Below, in pieces: positions 9,960-21,012 of a DNA stretch of 64,000 nt. The notes under the pieces were generated by a model. It did not search any database and was not told the DNA's origin. It saw nothing but the letters and a program-made list of their open reading frames with translations. Positions within the stretch are counted from its first letter, which is position 1, and each line of letters begins with the position of its first letter. The position numbers and the translations under genes are program-made. The DNA comes from Bimuria novae-zelandiae CBS 107.79 (taxonomy: Eukaryota > Ascomycota > Dothideomycetes > Pleosporales > Didymosphaeriaceae): contig ML976706.1 in NCBI GenBank assembly GCA_010015655.1, forward strand, positions 330,364 through 394,363, written 5' to 3'.

Positions 9960-10790
9960 CCTCCGCGATGTATTAAAATTGGTCGGCCACTATCGCTGCG
10001 TTAATGCTATAAAGACGCCCTATTGGAGTTCCTACGGGGCAAACCTACGGCATATCTCGATGAGATGCAGGCCTTCTTGTGCGACGACTTCGACTTACAG
10101 GTGTTAGTAGCCACTATCACGAGATTTCTCGCTGGCATAAGGTGGAGTTAAAAAGCTACGTTAAAAGCTACTAGGGAGCGCTATAAAGGCCTCCGTTAGG
10201 TGTTTCGTGCACGCTGCTAACAAATATATAAACTAAAGCAGGTTGTTTGCCTTAACGAGAGCGCCTGTAATAAGAGAACTAGCGATAGAAAGTATGCCTA
10301 GTTACCTGTAAACACGCTAGCAGACGTATAATACTTAGCGCAACGCACGGAGAGGTGGAGCTTGCTCCCTACTATAGATATAGATAGTTACGTTAATTAT
10401 ATCTTATACTAAGGAGCAATTACCGTAGATTTAATAGAGAAGTTTCTGGCGAATAAAGTACTCCCTTATTGCAATCCTTAGCTAGGTAAATAATTAGTAA
10501 TAGTCCTTAATAATGCCTCTATCTATAGGTTAGAAAAGATTGTCTTATTATACGCGGAGGCGGGCGTTGTACTTAAATATTTATTACTATACTCGCTAGA
10601 TTTTAACCTAATTAAGTAGACCTTTAAGGCGTTAAAAAACTAGATAAAAAAGCACTATAAACGCGCTTATACGTACGAGGATTTTGCCTACTTCTTAGAG
10701 GAGGTAGTATAGAACGTATACTATAATTAGGCGGAATCCGCGCGAGGATTCTTTAAGTTCTATAAGTAAGTGCTATAGGTGCTAGATAAG
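9960..10790 (+). pseudogene. DDE_3-type (Tc1/IS630-like) transposase relic
   Basis: The plus frame reads IGRPLSLR, then FLRGKPTAYLDEMQAFLCDD, VATITRFLAGIRWS, ATLKATRERYKGLR, VVCLNESACNKR, VLNNASIYR and YTYEDFAYFLEE, all hallmarks of fungal Tc1/IS630-type transposases. The acidic catalytic residues are altered: the Asp of the VCLDES-type motif is Asn, and that of the LDNASIHR-type motif is also Asn. The usual PPYSPDFNPIE block reads with Leu for Pro and Lys for Glu. Every one of these fits G-to-A or C-to-T transition, and stops are frequent. It cannot encode an active enzyme. Confidence 0.85.
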
Positions 10791-11099
10791 GTATAATACT
10801 AAAGAATTAGTGTCTGCGATAATATCGCGAAGGTTGCTAAAAGTTACCTGCTATTATTTAAAACTTTAGCTTTAATAGCTAGAGAAGGTGTAACTAATGT
10901 TGCTAAATTAATTAATATTATTTATTTTGCAATATCTGTTGTAGGTAAAGAATTATAAAGGGAAAGATATTATTAGCGTAGACAAAGTATAGTGTTTTTA
11001 GCAGGTCTTAGCGCCTTTATAAGTAATTTTATTACTTGATAGGCGCGCGTACGCGTGGACTTAGTTAAATTTTAATTAAAAAATAGCCTGTGCGTAGTG

Positions 11100-12849
11100 T
11101 ATAGAACCTTTCTACCAACGTCGCTAGCTTTCTACACTAAATTATCTCTCTCCCTATATAACCTCTCACGCTGTTTACGCTCCTAATCCTCTTTATATAC
11201 GTCTACGGCACCCTCCTCATCGCTCTCTATAAGTCTATTATACCCAAATCGCCACCGAATTGCCATCCTGCGGAGGCGGAGGAGCAACAGCACTAGTAAT
11301 ATAAAATACTACTCCCACATGGCGTACGGTATCCCCGCGTTAGACGGATCTATTAGCATATTAAGGTTAATTTACCCCCGTTAAATAACGTTATTAAACA
11401 CCTAATTAACTTTAGGTAGCTCTTTAGCTAGTGCTTAGTCTCTTTACTAGTTAAAGAAGTGCTAAGTTTAATAGGCAAGCTCTATCGTATTTCTATAAGT
11501 TAAGTCTTGCTATACTAACGTTAAAAAGCTCCCTAAGGTCGCAGACGGCGTCTTAACCTATTACTACTAGCTAATAATTTAACTTTATGCTAATTAGCTT
11601 ATAGAGAGAGAGCTAGCGGCGATAACCTTTATAAAGTTGTCTATATTAAGCTCGGATCCGGCACCTTTTTTGGCTAATTTCTACGACGCCTTCTCCTTTG
11701 CAGACCTCTCTCTGGCCAGCGAGAGACTCAGGCGTATATTGTCATGTGGCTCGTCGACTATACACCTGCCCTTTGTTATATCGCGCGCCTATGCCGCCAC
11801 TATAGTGCTGCTCGCTAGGTAATAGTTCTTAAAATAATCAGGTTGCCCAGGCGTACGTTTAACCTAGTACACGTACGAATAGTTGCTACAGTAGGTATCC
11901 TAGCATTACTATTAATTACGTATAGTAACTATAAGGTCCTCGCTAATAGTAGTATGTGCGAGGACTTTTGCAGGTTATATAACTAGCGCTAAGTTACAGT
12001 AAGTCGCGGCGGAGAGCTCTAAGAGCTCTGTGAGCTAAATACCCCCCTATTACGCGTCTAATTATTTTAGCTAGTTACTAGCTTTAATAGCTTTAAATTA
12101 AAGTTAACGTAAGTTATCTTAATAATAATCTCCTTCTTTAACTCGTACGCGCGCTTAACGACCTATATAAAGGTAATACTATTACCACGTTTAAGAGACT
12201 GCGTAAGTCTCTATCGCTTAGGTATCTATAGTATATATATAACCACGGTTAAGTTTTTTACCGCAGTTTTAATAGGGGGAGTTAACTCTAAGAGGTTTTA
12301 TATAACATTGTCTACCTACTGCCAGAGCTCTACGCAGAAGTACGTACATATTCTTATTTTAGTATTAAAATTAGTCTTAACTTCCTCCTTACGTAGGAAC
12401 GCGCGCTAGCGGTAGGTAATATATAGCTTAACTTTATATAATTCTAGTAATTTGTTAAATACCCCTTTATTACACGTTTAGCTATTATTATTAATCTCTA
12501 GTAGCGGCGTTAGCGCGTTAACTTCGCTAAAAATTAAAGCCTACTTGTCGTTGTTAAATACCCCCCTATTACGCGAATGCTCTTTCTCTAGCGACGTAGG
12601 CCTCTAAGCTAACTAAGGTTCTTTATCCTTAAGGTAATTATTAACGTATATATGAAAGTCGTCGTCGTTAACGCCCTCTAGCAGAGGTTGTTCCTCCTCT
12701 GTAGGTCCTTCCTCCTCTATGCTGGCAAATCGTACGACGGCTAGGGGTGCCCTTGTCGATGGGGCTTTTTTTGGCGCCCTGCGCTTCCTCGGAGGGTTGC
12801 GGCCAGCGTTAAACACCTGTTTTGCCTTCCTTTTGCGGGTACTTGGCAT
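11100..12849 (-). pseudogene. Second gene relic of the DDE_3 element, function unknown
   Basis: A clear ATG at 12849 opens MPSTRKRKAKQVFNAG, a strongly basic start (PPRKRRAPKK), then an acidic stretch (EEEGPTEEEQPLLEG). The first stop is at 12613. The same reading continues downstream in pieces such as VFNKLLELYKVKLYITYR, AFLRKEEVKTNFNTKIRI and VVKRAYELKKEIIIKITY, broken by stops. The sequence looks like a real RIP-degraded protein-coding gene that converges on the transposase. I do not recognise the family; the basic N-terminus could be a nuclear-localisation or DNA-binding segment. The far end (11100) is approximate. Confidence 0.45.
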
Positions 12850-13036
12850 GATACATTCACTACACGGTAACTGACTGCCTTTATACACCTCGTAGAAAGT
12901 TGATTTTCCTGTATTACATCGTCTCTCATATAATTTTAGGTGTAGGGCGATGAAAGCGGGGAAGCGATTACCTAAAAAGCGTGCAGCCACTCAGAAACTC
13001 GCCCCAAGTGGGTCGGGACGGTCTTTTGCAAAGCGT

Positions 13037-14310
13037 TATAGCGAGCTCGCTTGTAGTACCTCCGTGGTTGCGTGTAAGGCAGCGCGACTCAACGAAATAT
13101 CTCAACAGAAAAGCGATTTTGATCACCTGATCACGCAGCCCACTCCACCGGCCGATAATATCGCGAACAGACCAAAGGCGAGTATCGTGAGGCATACCTC
13201 CCCACCATCAGTCTAGTAGACATTTCAGCGTAGTGGCTGGGCAGTATTCGTTCGATAGATATCTATCAATGACATACTCGCCGAACAAACTCAGCAGCGT
13301 CTACGTCAGACTTTTACGGCGTCGCAGCTGCCTCTTTGCCTTCACTGGTGATTTCTAATTGTTTCACACGAAGCTCGCAAAAAAATCCCCCTCTCTAACT
13401 TGGAGGTACCACATCGGGCACTGGAGCGGCCAGCGTCTGAGGCCGCTTACCTGGATGTTGAGGCTTCTTACAATATTGGCTATTGCGGCTGCACCTTCGG
13501 GTATGCCAGCAGAGGTACCTCCATTCGGAGAAAGTATAGCGCATAGATTTACTGACACACCAGGGGCTGGACAGCTTTACTAACTACTTTCCCCTGCCGC
13601 GTGATGTGTAAACAGGGATGCTTCAACGCCCGCTTCTAGATCATTGCATTTAATTTTGGTGGATGCAGTAAGTCCTTCAGGCTTCATGTCATCTTCGTCG
13701 CGACAATCAGCATGCTCGGGTAATAACTCATCTGGTCCTACGAGCGTCCCCGGGTAGGACTGATTCGATCTGGCCCGACCCGACCAAAATACGTGTAGGG
13801 TCTACGGTCCGAGGATCTAGCGTTTGTGGGGCTTGGCGTTGCCTTTGTGTGAGGGCTTTTCTGCCTTGTTTTATGCCCACGTTAGTAGCCGCGTGTACAC
13901 TATCGTTGATTTCGTGTTGTGTTCTGCTGGCGATGCATGACTTACACGAAGATTGATTCACTCTTAAACGAGGAGTCACGCACGCCAGATTTTGGCAATG
14001 ATAAGATATTTTAAAGGACAGTATGATGGTTGAGGCCTAGATAAACCTGTTGTTATCCACAACGCAGGGGTTGGAATGGTAATGTGCGGTTTGGGTGTCT
14101 AGCATGGCGTGGATGGCTGTGCTCACGAAGCCCTAGGACTTCCCAATGTATCGAAAAAATAGCCTGATCCGTCGTCTATAAATTTCCAATCTTCCATGTC
14201 GAAATGCAATTGCTCTACCCTTTCTCCTTCTTCTTTCTCGATTAATTCGAAGCACGGACAGCTTGTGTTCGTCTCCGGTTTGCGACATTCCTCGCAGTTG
14301 CCCTCATCAT
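13037..14310. other. Intergenic, no gene seen
   Basis: Normal base composition returns after the transposon. Short ORFs (13359-13583 plus, 13728-13979 minus) show no similarity or splice context that I can support. Confidence 0.5.
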
Positions 14311-15135
14311 CTAGTAAATTCCAACTGACGAGTCGAGGTTGTGGTGACTTGCCACGTCCGTCTGCCAGAACCCGTGACTAACCATAAACCCGGCGTGTGC
14401 AGGACAGTAATGGTGTATTTTATGATCATCGCAATGTCTTCTGCATTGCAAACGAAGACCATCGAAAGCATCCGATCTCCGGCACTGAAACTGGAAGCAA
14501 AGATTATCGACGAGACACTCGCTAGTGTAGAAGTACATCCGAGCTCGATTTGTCTCGTATAGCACTTCACGCTGGTTACCGAACCAGGTGTGGTATCGAA
14601 AGCGGAGTTCGAGGTTTTGAATTTCGAGACGAAGCAGTGGCAGTAAAGCGTGCGCAAGAGCGTCACTCTTGACGTCTTTGATGGTCCGGTAGTCCTTGAT
14701 ATCGTAAACAGGGATATTGATGAGCAGAGTACGGATAGCGGCAACGCTGTCTGGTGAGCGCCCGATGATGGTGAGAGGCCATATTCCGGGATCAGGCCAG
14801 TTGGCTTTCATCTGGTCAACGGCGATGTTGAAGGCCTTGGCGCATTCTGCGTCGAGCTCTTTTCGCGCTGTTTTGCATGAGAGATACAAATCTCCCTTGT
14901 CGCGGAGGGAGGGGAGATAGCTGCATATATGGAGACGCAACTCGGTCGGTAGTAGGGAGTAGAGCAAGTTTACGCCGTCAAGGGGGTTCGAAATTAATCC
15001 GGTGTCTGGAGGAGCGGTCCTCATGATGGATGCGCTAAATGCAGGAGATTCGTCCGCCACCATGGGCATTTGAGGTTGAAGCGGTGTCGCAAAGTTTGCG
15101 CGCCCACGAATAGTGCGGCAAGGAAGGTTGATCAT
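14311..15135 (-). CDS. F-box-like protein, dothideomycete type
   Basis: A 274-aa single-exon protein. The segment LLPTELRLHICSYLPSLRDKGDLYLSCKTARKELDAEC (about residues 62-100) resembles a divergent F-box, followed by a leucine-rich, beta/alpha-looking region ending with clustered Cys and His (LRLQCRRHCDDHKIHHYC). F-box proteins recruit substrates to SCF ubiquitin ligases, but this group is poorly characterised and the F-box is weak. Two later Met codons (MPMVADE, MRTAPPD) are alternative starts. A decayed relative lies just upstream on the opposite strand (15439-15890). Confidence 0.55.
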   Translation of the reverse strand: MINLPCRTIRGRANFATPLQPQMPMVADESPAFSASIMRTAPPDTGLISNPLDGVNLLYSLLPTELRLHICSYLPSLRDKGDLYLSCKTARKELDAECAKAFNIAVDQMKANWPDPGIWPLTIIGRSPDSVAAIRTLLINIPVYDIKDYRTIKDVKSDALAHALLPLLRLEIQNLELRFRYHTWFGNQREVLYETNRARMYFYTSECLVDNLCFQFQCRRSDAFDGLRLQCRRHCDDHKIHHYCPAHAGFMVSHGFWQTDVASHHNLDSSVGIY

Positions 15136-15438
15136 TTAAAAGAGCGGCTGACGCGCCTGACGTCACTGCGAGTATGCGTAGGGGCCTACCTGGGCAGGTG
15201 TTATAGGGCGTAGTTTACGCCACAAGGACGCATCTTCCACGATCGAGTCACCAATCACAATAACTCACCGGTCGATCGACTCTCTCACTTGCCGAACCCA
15301 CGCGACACTCGCAGCTCAGACGCAGCCGCTTAAATCACAGTAGCAACTGCAAGGTAGACATCTTGTTAGTTAGCTGATAATTCTTGCGTGTGGAAAAGAT
15401 ACTGACGTGACGAGGTCTAACAAATTAGCCTTTCCATC
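15136..15438. promoter_or_regulatory. Divergent spacer between F-box-like gene and its decayed relative
   Basis: 303 bp between two start codons pointing away from each other. No TATA box or other motif stands out. Confidence 0.4.
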
Positions 15439-15890
15439 ATGGCTACTATGCCTCTCGGCTCGAACCGCCTCGCCGCGTTGCCCGCCCAGCTCCGCATTCG
15501 TGTAAGTAACGGCCCGATATGAACTCCAGGTCCATCGACAGATTCTCTAACTGCTCCGCCAGGTATACGACTTCAAATGTTCCTTGTGTTCCCGGAAATC
15601 CCCTACGGGAAATTCGCAGGGCTCTACTTCTCCTGCAAGGCGTTCAAGGGTGAAATCGAACACGAATGTGCCCAAGTCTAAAGGACATCGAGGGACGAAA
15701 GACCAGCCTGTGACGAAATGGTCTAACAACTTTATAGAATTGAGGCAGTTGAACTTAAGTCAAGTGTCAGAGTACTTCCGCGGGTTCCAGATACGTCGGA
15801 TTACACTGCATGCGCACTCAATCAGTGGCCAGTGGGGCCTTACGTATTGCTACTGAACTTCCGGTTCGGGCTACACGTGTAAGGGATAGA
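15439..15890 (+). pseudogene. Decayed F-box-like paralogue
   Basis: Starts MATMPLGSNRLAALPAQLRI and has a good intron (15502-15562, GTAAGT...CCGCCAG). After the intron VYDF is followed by a shift of frame: MFLVFPEIPYGKFAGLYFSC and KAFKGEIEHECAQV read in another frame, then KDIEGRKTSL in a third. The pattern LPxxLRxRVY...GxxYFSCKxxKxEIExEC matches LPTELRLHI...GDLYLSCKTARKELDAEC of the neighbour at 14311-15135. At least two frameshifts make it a pseudogene. The end point is approximate. Confidence 0.5.
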
Positions 15891-16633
15891 AACTCAATTG
15901 ATCGAGGACGCGTCTACATGACCTGCCTGACGGATCATGTGTTGCGATGGAGTTTGGACCGCAATGAGAATGGTCGATCAAAATCTCGGATTTAGCTCCT
16001 TTCCATCGGTTGAACACGCAGCTAGTCGGAGCATTGCAGGCATATCCCGTTTGATGTGACAGAATACGAAACCGGCTGGAATAGTCGGGGTTGTAACCAT
16101 GCTGCGGACGTGCGCTGATCGCACGCTGGTAGATTGTGCGCTAAGTCGAATGCCACTATCACTTCGACGGGGACAAGTTTCAAAAACAGAAGCAAAAATC
16201 TCGCCAGTCTGATAGAAGGAACAAACTTAAGAAATACAAATACGAATATAAGAACCCAACCAACTCCAAGAGTTATCACAACGAGATAGTGTGGGCAGAC
16301 AGGCGGGCAGGCAGGCATGCAGGCATATAAGGACAAACAAGCTGTATTGCTATCTGCAGAGAAGAGTGTGTCGGGTGAGGAGTCTATGGGCAGAAGGAAA
16401 GCGAGCGAGTCTGTTGACTCAGTAGTCCGTGCACCTAGGTGGTGCCTTCCACCACACCACCTCTGACGTCAGTCACGTGGCTACTGATAGAGACTATTTT
16501 AACCTCAACACTGAAATCCAACCAACGATCGATTGCCGAAAAATTATTTCATGTAATCAACCACCTCGCACACGTGAGCGCGTTCCAGGAAATTGCCCAA
16601 CCAGATGTATGGTCCCACACCTTGAGATAGGGA
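15891..16633. other. Intergenic with short AGGC-rich microsatellite
   Basis: No gene seen. At about 16293-16327 there is an imperfect run of GGCAG/GCAGGCAT units. The segment next to 16634 is the 3' flank of the metallopeptidase pseudogene. Confidence 0.5.
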
Positions 16634-18401
16634 CTAACTACAGAGTGGCACCCCAGTAGAACAATCACATCCGAACGGACATTGATCCGGAGGAAGGGGT
16701 GGTTGAGTTGGCGGGATTGGCTGCTCACCAACCTTGAGCATCACATCAATGGTACCCGGACATTTCTCTGGGGTAAAGGGAATGTAGCCGCCCACAGTTC
16801 CTTTGCTGCTATTCGCACATTCATGAAGAACCAACTGACCATGAGCATGAACGTCGGCAATGCTGGCATTGCAGTCTTTCTAGTTACCTGTGTAGTGGAC
16901 CTGGACTACGCAACTGCCAGGTATCTAGTAAACATTGTTATTTATCTTGGACATTCGATGCTTTGGGCGATGTTGGGGAATTAACTTACTCCATACCATT
17001 CTCCCCCTTCACCTCCAGCTAGAGGAGGCGTCATAATCATCGATTCACAGAGGCTACTGAGAGCCTCATAACAATCATTGATGTTGGTGGACCACTCGTC
17101 TGTTGCGCAGTGACCGGCGTCTCTGTCCGGTGTGACCTGTAACAGGGGTCTTTCCCATTCAGATACATTAAGCTGTAGAATCTCGGGTTTATCCAGATTT
17201 TCAAGAACCGGCCAGTACCATTCTGGGTATTCTTCTTTTGGCGTATGGCTTGTTCTTTGTTTCAACGTCACCCTGAGCTGAGTCTTCGAGTTCCAAAGAC
17301 TCAAGCTCGACTGGCGGCGGATTGCCTGGTTCGTTCTTCTCATTGTCCTCGTTTTCCTTTTTTGACTTTCTGTTATCCTATATTTTGAGGTACGGTGGAT
17401 ATGTGCCAAAGTTCTTTTGCATCCACATCGATATCGCAAAGTAGGCATAGTTATCGTTCGTCCTCGCAGCCTTCTCGACGTCCTTTGAAGCAAGCAGCTT
17501 TGTGCGACCTGCCTTGTAGGTCTCAATTTTCTCATCCCCGTTCGGCCCGATGTACTGGATTGTATCCACGCCTGGCGCATCAGTCAGTCTCCATACTCGA
17601 ATTAGAGAGTGTTAGAGCCTACATCCACCCTCACAAACAGTCGAGGAAAAGCCTTTAATGTGAAGCCACTCATGTAGCACGGCCGTCGCTGCGCCAGGTC
17701 AGCAAGAATAGTACCTCTTCCCTCTTACAGGATACTACCTTGACTTCGCAGATTCTTGACATTTAGCTTCTTTTGTCCACTCTTGTCATTCTTAATGATG
17801 TCCACCAAGGTTGGACTATAGACGGCGGTACGAAGTCAGTCAAATTCTTAAAGCGGGGAATTAGGCACGCTGTACCCTTGGGCCACGTACTGGTTTCTAA
17901 GTTTGTTGAAAAAGGACGGGCAATACACAATGTCTGGATATAGTGTGTGCTCGGTGACGGTATACGCAGGACTGTCGCCAACGCAATTGTTGTGAAGATC
18001 CCTACACCACGCCCACACATACCTGTTATGGAAATAACCTGACCAAAAGCTTCGTTTAGTATTCGCGGCTCTCTTGAAGGTTTCGAAGATGCGCTCTCGC
18101 TGCCCGCGATTCATGGCTTTGGGACCAAAATATTCGGCTACAGCTTGCGACTCCCAGTTGATGCATTTCGAGGCTTCACCAATAGTCTTAAGCTCGTCAC
18201 AGTCGTCGAAGACGGCGTTCGCCAGCTCCAATGCTTCTTTTTGGCCAAGTTCAATCATCGCCTTCTGCGTTCCATTGCAGGATCCGTCGATCTTAAATGT
18301 GGTTTGAATAGTGATACCGCCATCAGATTGTCTAATGGAGAGTGATGCAGAGAGTAAAGGTAAAAAAAAATTGCACACGCGATAGCCTTAGAAGCGACCA
18401 T
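16634..18401 (-). pseudogene. Secreted zinc metallopeptidase-like protein (HExxH), inactivated
   Basis: The minus strand carries a spliced gene with a signal peptide (from the ATG at 18401), a YVWAWCRDLHNNC block, an intron whose removal gives AQGPTLVDIIKND, and a further intron joining SQ to ATAVLHEWLHIKGF. HEWLH is an HExxH zinc site as in deuterolysin/Asp-type fungal metallopeptidases. DNYAYFAISMWMQKNFGTYP and a Cys-rich end (DCNASIADVHAHGQL...CPFGCDCSTG) follow. Lesions: a 9-T run at 18362-18370, one base short for the signal peptide to join the body; TAG at 17378-17380; a one-base shift in an A4 run near 17240; TAG at 16880-16882. At least the two stops look genuine. The family of the C-terminal part is not recognised. 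Confidence 0.7.
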
Positions 18402-18540
18402 TTTGAAAGGGATGAAGACAGCCGCCAGAAGAGAATGGGCTACCCGTCATGTTGAACTTATCGATGCACTCACTCATTGTTCATATAGACGCCAAATTTG
18501 GGTTGGTTGTCCTCTCAAGCCCGAGTTGTTTCATGCGAGC
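18402..18540. other. 5' flank of metallopeptidase pseudogene
   Basis: Short flank before the tandem duplication; nothing else recognised. Confidence 0.4.
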
Positions 18541-18810
18541 GGCAGTGTTGTTTGCTGTCAGGAACGAAAATAAGGCGTAGGCGAACTTGCCTCACCATCA
18601 TTGAATCAACCTTGAGATCAACGTCGACGCCGCAACGAATACGCCTAGGAGCACCCATGGACGACTCTAGGAGCTTCATGCAAGCGGCAGTGCTGTTTAC
18701 TACAGATGTGTCAGGAACGAGAATAAGGCGTAGGCGTGCTCGCCTCACCGTCATCATTAAAACGAACTTAGGGTCAAACTCGACGCCACAACATATACGC
18801 CCGAGCACTT
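18541..18810. repeat. Imperfect tandem duplication, about 145-bp unit
   Basis: Two diverged direct copies, about 18541-18656 and 18687-18810, share GGCAGTG(T/C)TGTTT, TCAGGAACGA, AATAAGGCGTAGGCG and GACGCC(G/A)CAAC(G/A) blocks in the same order. The first copy begins right after a GAGTTGTTTCATGCGAGC-type leader that is echoed before the second (GGAGCTTCATGCAAGC). On the minus strand the two copies translate to similar peptides (LRLILVPD versus LRLIFVPD), but there is no start or splice context to call a gene. Confidence 0.7.
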
Positions 18811-19221
18811 ACTGTGACCAGAGAACGACGAGTATGCATGCATGCTATGAGCCTAGTGTCTAGCCAGGGCCCCACTGGGGTGCCATGGGGCCTACTCGCC
18901 ATGCCAGGCATGGCTCTGCCACACTTACCAAAGCGATTCTCCCAAAGTCTAAAAAGGGAAAGAAAAATAATGAACTATATACGAAAGACAATCTTGCACG
19001 CATACCTGTTATTCTAGTACATACCTATGGTAAAGTTTCTTAAGAATATGCCTACACGTGCAATGTTCTCGCCACTCGATTTTAGCCCTCAGGAGAAAAT
19101 ATAAGATGATCACAACCTCCGTTCCATTGTGTGTTGCTATAAGTGCAACCTAAAATTTAGAAGGCGATTACTTGGACTCAGCGGTGAAACTGAAAGCGTA
19201 TGGATGTAGAGGTTATGTGGT
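18811..19221. other. Intergenic, no gene seen
   Basis: Contains a short palindromic stretch around 18880-18915 (GGGCCCCACTGGGG, CCATGCCAGGCATGG). The 3' region of the downstream flavoprotein gene reaches in from the right. Confidence 0.45.
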
Positions 19222-21012
19222 TTAGATACCTATATAGATTAGAAGGGTTACTCGCAGGAGTGAGTTAATTAGTAACTCGGAGTGTAATACATCCATCTCG
19301 TTATCACCTGGCCTGGTCAACAATCTCGCAACATTTCGTCCCATTCTACAGCTCATCTCCATCGAACCAAGCACCCTATCCACGCCACCAAGATAAACCA
19401 ACTTTGGCGCAATCTCAATTGTGCCGGTTTCACCACGGTTCCTGTTCCCGCCCAAGATTGGCAGAGCCTGCGACCACGCTTGTCGATGAACCCAACTGAT
19501 GTCAACATCGACCAGCCTCTGGCTCTCACGCCACTGTTTTCCAATCAAGCTTGTCAAGCCAATCTCAGAGAGCAGTCGACGAGATACCACGCGGTACATC
19601 TTATCGTCGTCGTCACATTGATCGCAGTCCAACTCATCACCGGGATGGCACCATCTTCTGTAGCACACGCGCGATCTGCTAGCGCTTAGGATATTAGAGC
19701 TCTGTGCCGTGGTTAGAAGATCATCCGGGATGCTAGCGTTTAGTGAGGAGTGGAGGAAGGCAGGTGAGATTGTTACAGAAGTCGAAAAGTGCGTGACGTG
19801 GGAGTCGGCGTATAACTGCGATGTCAAAAAGCTCCTTTTCGAGCGTTCCAAGAAGTCGGAGACGTTCCAGTTGATGCTTCCATCGTGAAGCGGGAACGCA
19901 AGAATGATGATGTCGTATTCAGTGTGCACCTTGTTTGGTGGATTCATAAGCGGTGTTGAAGCGACTGACAGATGATACCGGTGTGTATCGCCGTCGCTAA
20001 TTCCTACAACGGTAGAGTTCAGGCGTAGGTTTGCTCCCGAGAGGTTGATCATGTGCTCAATCAAACGAGCATTCACTCTATGAAGGGAAGCGTCTTGTAC
20101 CCTTCTCGCGGCCATGAGCGCAGAAGATGCGCTCACATCTGCAAGATTCTGAGAGAACCGAGCGCGTGTGCATGGTTCCACATATTCGGACAAGAACTTG
20201 GGGGATATACCGAGTTCTAGAAGGTAGTTCTCAGCAGAGCCAAAGGCTATGTCTTCGCTGATATCGGCATCTCTCAATCCATGGCTAATATTGTCGAAAC
20301 GGCGCAAGGCTCCAAGCGTTTTCCACCTTGCAGATGTTGACGCAACTGTCCGGTGGAATCGCCAGGTGGAGATGCCGTATCTAGCGATCAAATGAGCAAG
20401 ATGTCGCCACGTAGAGACTCCAGATTGCAGGATGGCCCAGCTACAATGCCTTGGCCGTTCCACGATCCTACAGTTCTCGGCAGTGCATTTGTTACGGTAT
20501 AATTCCATTAGCTTCGATTCTATCAGGTTCCATGCCTAGACTCTTGGCAGGATCCAACGTCTATATATATGTAGGATATCTCTACGATAGAGAAATCAAC
20601 GCAGCCGTCTTCCCTTCCTCACAGCATTAGGACTCGAATATGGATATCTCAGTCTGGTGGATTCCAGGGCACCAGCGAGGCAGTCGTCATACGTGAAGAA
20701 GTAAGGAGCCCCTGCTTCAAAAACGTACTGAGGTGCTTCTGGCGCAGACACAGATACAACGTGGCCGCCAACGATCGGTTCGCTATCATAGATAGTGATT
20801 GAGATGGGAGCGGAGCGCGATAGCTCGCGAAGATGAAATGCGGCGGAGGCACCAGCTACACCAGCGCCTACAATGGCAACGCGTAGCGAGGGGTCCAGTG
20901 AGCTGTCAGACCGATGTGTCTGGTGGTCAGCAGACGCATCGCAAAGTCCATCAAATATTGTAACATAAGATAAAGCGAAGAAACAGGACCGTGGATTTCT
21001 TCTTGGGGCCAT
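19222..21012 (-). CDS. Prenylcysteine oxidase/lyase-like FAD protein
   Basis: Two exons, 21012-20623 and 20535-19222 (567 aa); the 87-bp intron (GTGAGG...TCTAG) joins SSPNA to AWNLIESKL in phase. The enzyme family uses FAD to release the isoprenoid from prenylcysteine made during turnover of prenylated proteins. An N-terminal hydrophobic stretch (SCFFALSYVTIFDGL) could be a secretion signal. The Rossmann motif VAIVGAGVAGASAAFHL (about 45-61) is followed by IYDSEPIVGGH, then EYDIIILAFPLHDGSI, and a C-terminal FAD-loop-like segment (KLVYLGGVDRVLGSMEMSCRMGRN) typical of the family. The last ~25 residues (SELLINSLLRVTLLIYIGI) may be read-through past the ancestral end. Confidence 0.8.

Larger units (their letters stand above)
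9635..13036. mobile_element. Tc1-like (DDE_3) DNA transposon with two opposing gene relics
   Basis: Inverted repeats of about 100 bp bound the element. Left, from 9635, is GCTTTGCAAAAGACCGTC, and the mirror copy ends at 13036. Farther in, both ends share AGGTAATCGCTTCCCC and ATTATATGAGAGACGATGTA. The repeats are imperfect (perhaps 80% by eye). The flanks share only GTTAT, so the target duplication is unclear. The interior is AT-rich and stop-riddled except near both termini. It encodes a DDE_3 transposase relic on the plus strand (left half) and another gene relic on the minus strand (right half). Length about 3.4 kb, long for a Tc1-like element. Confidence 0.75.
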
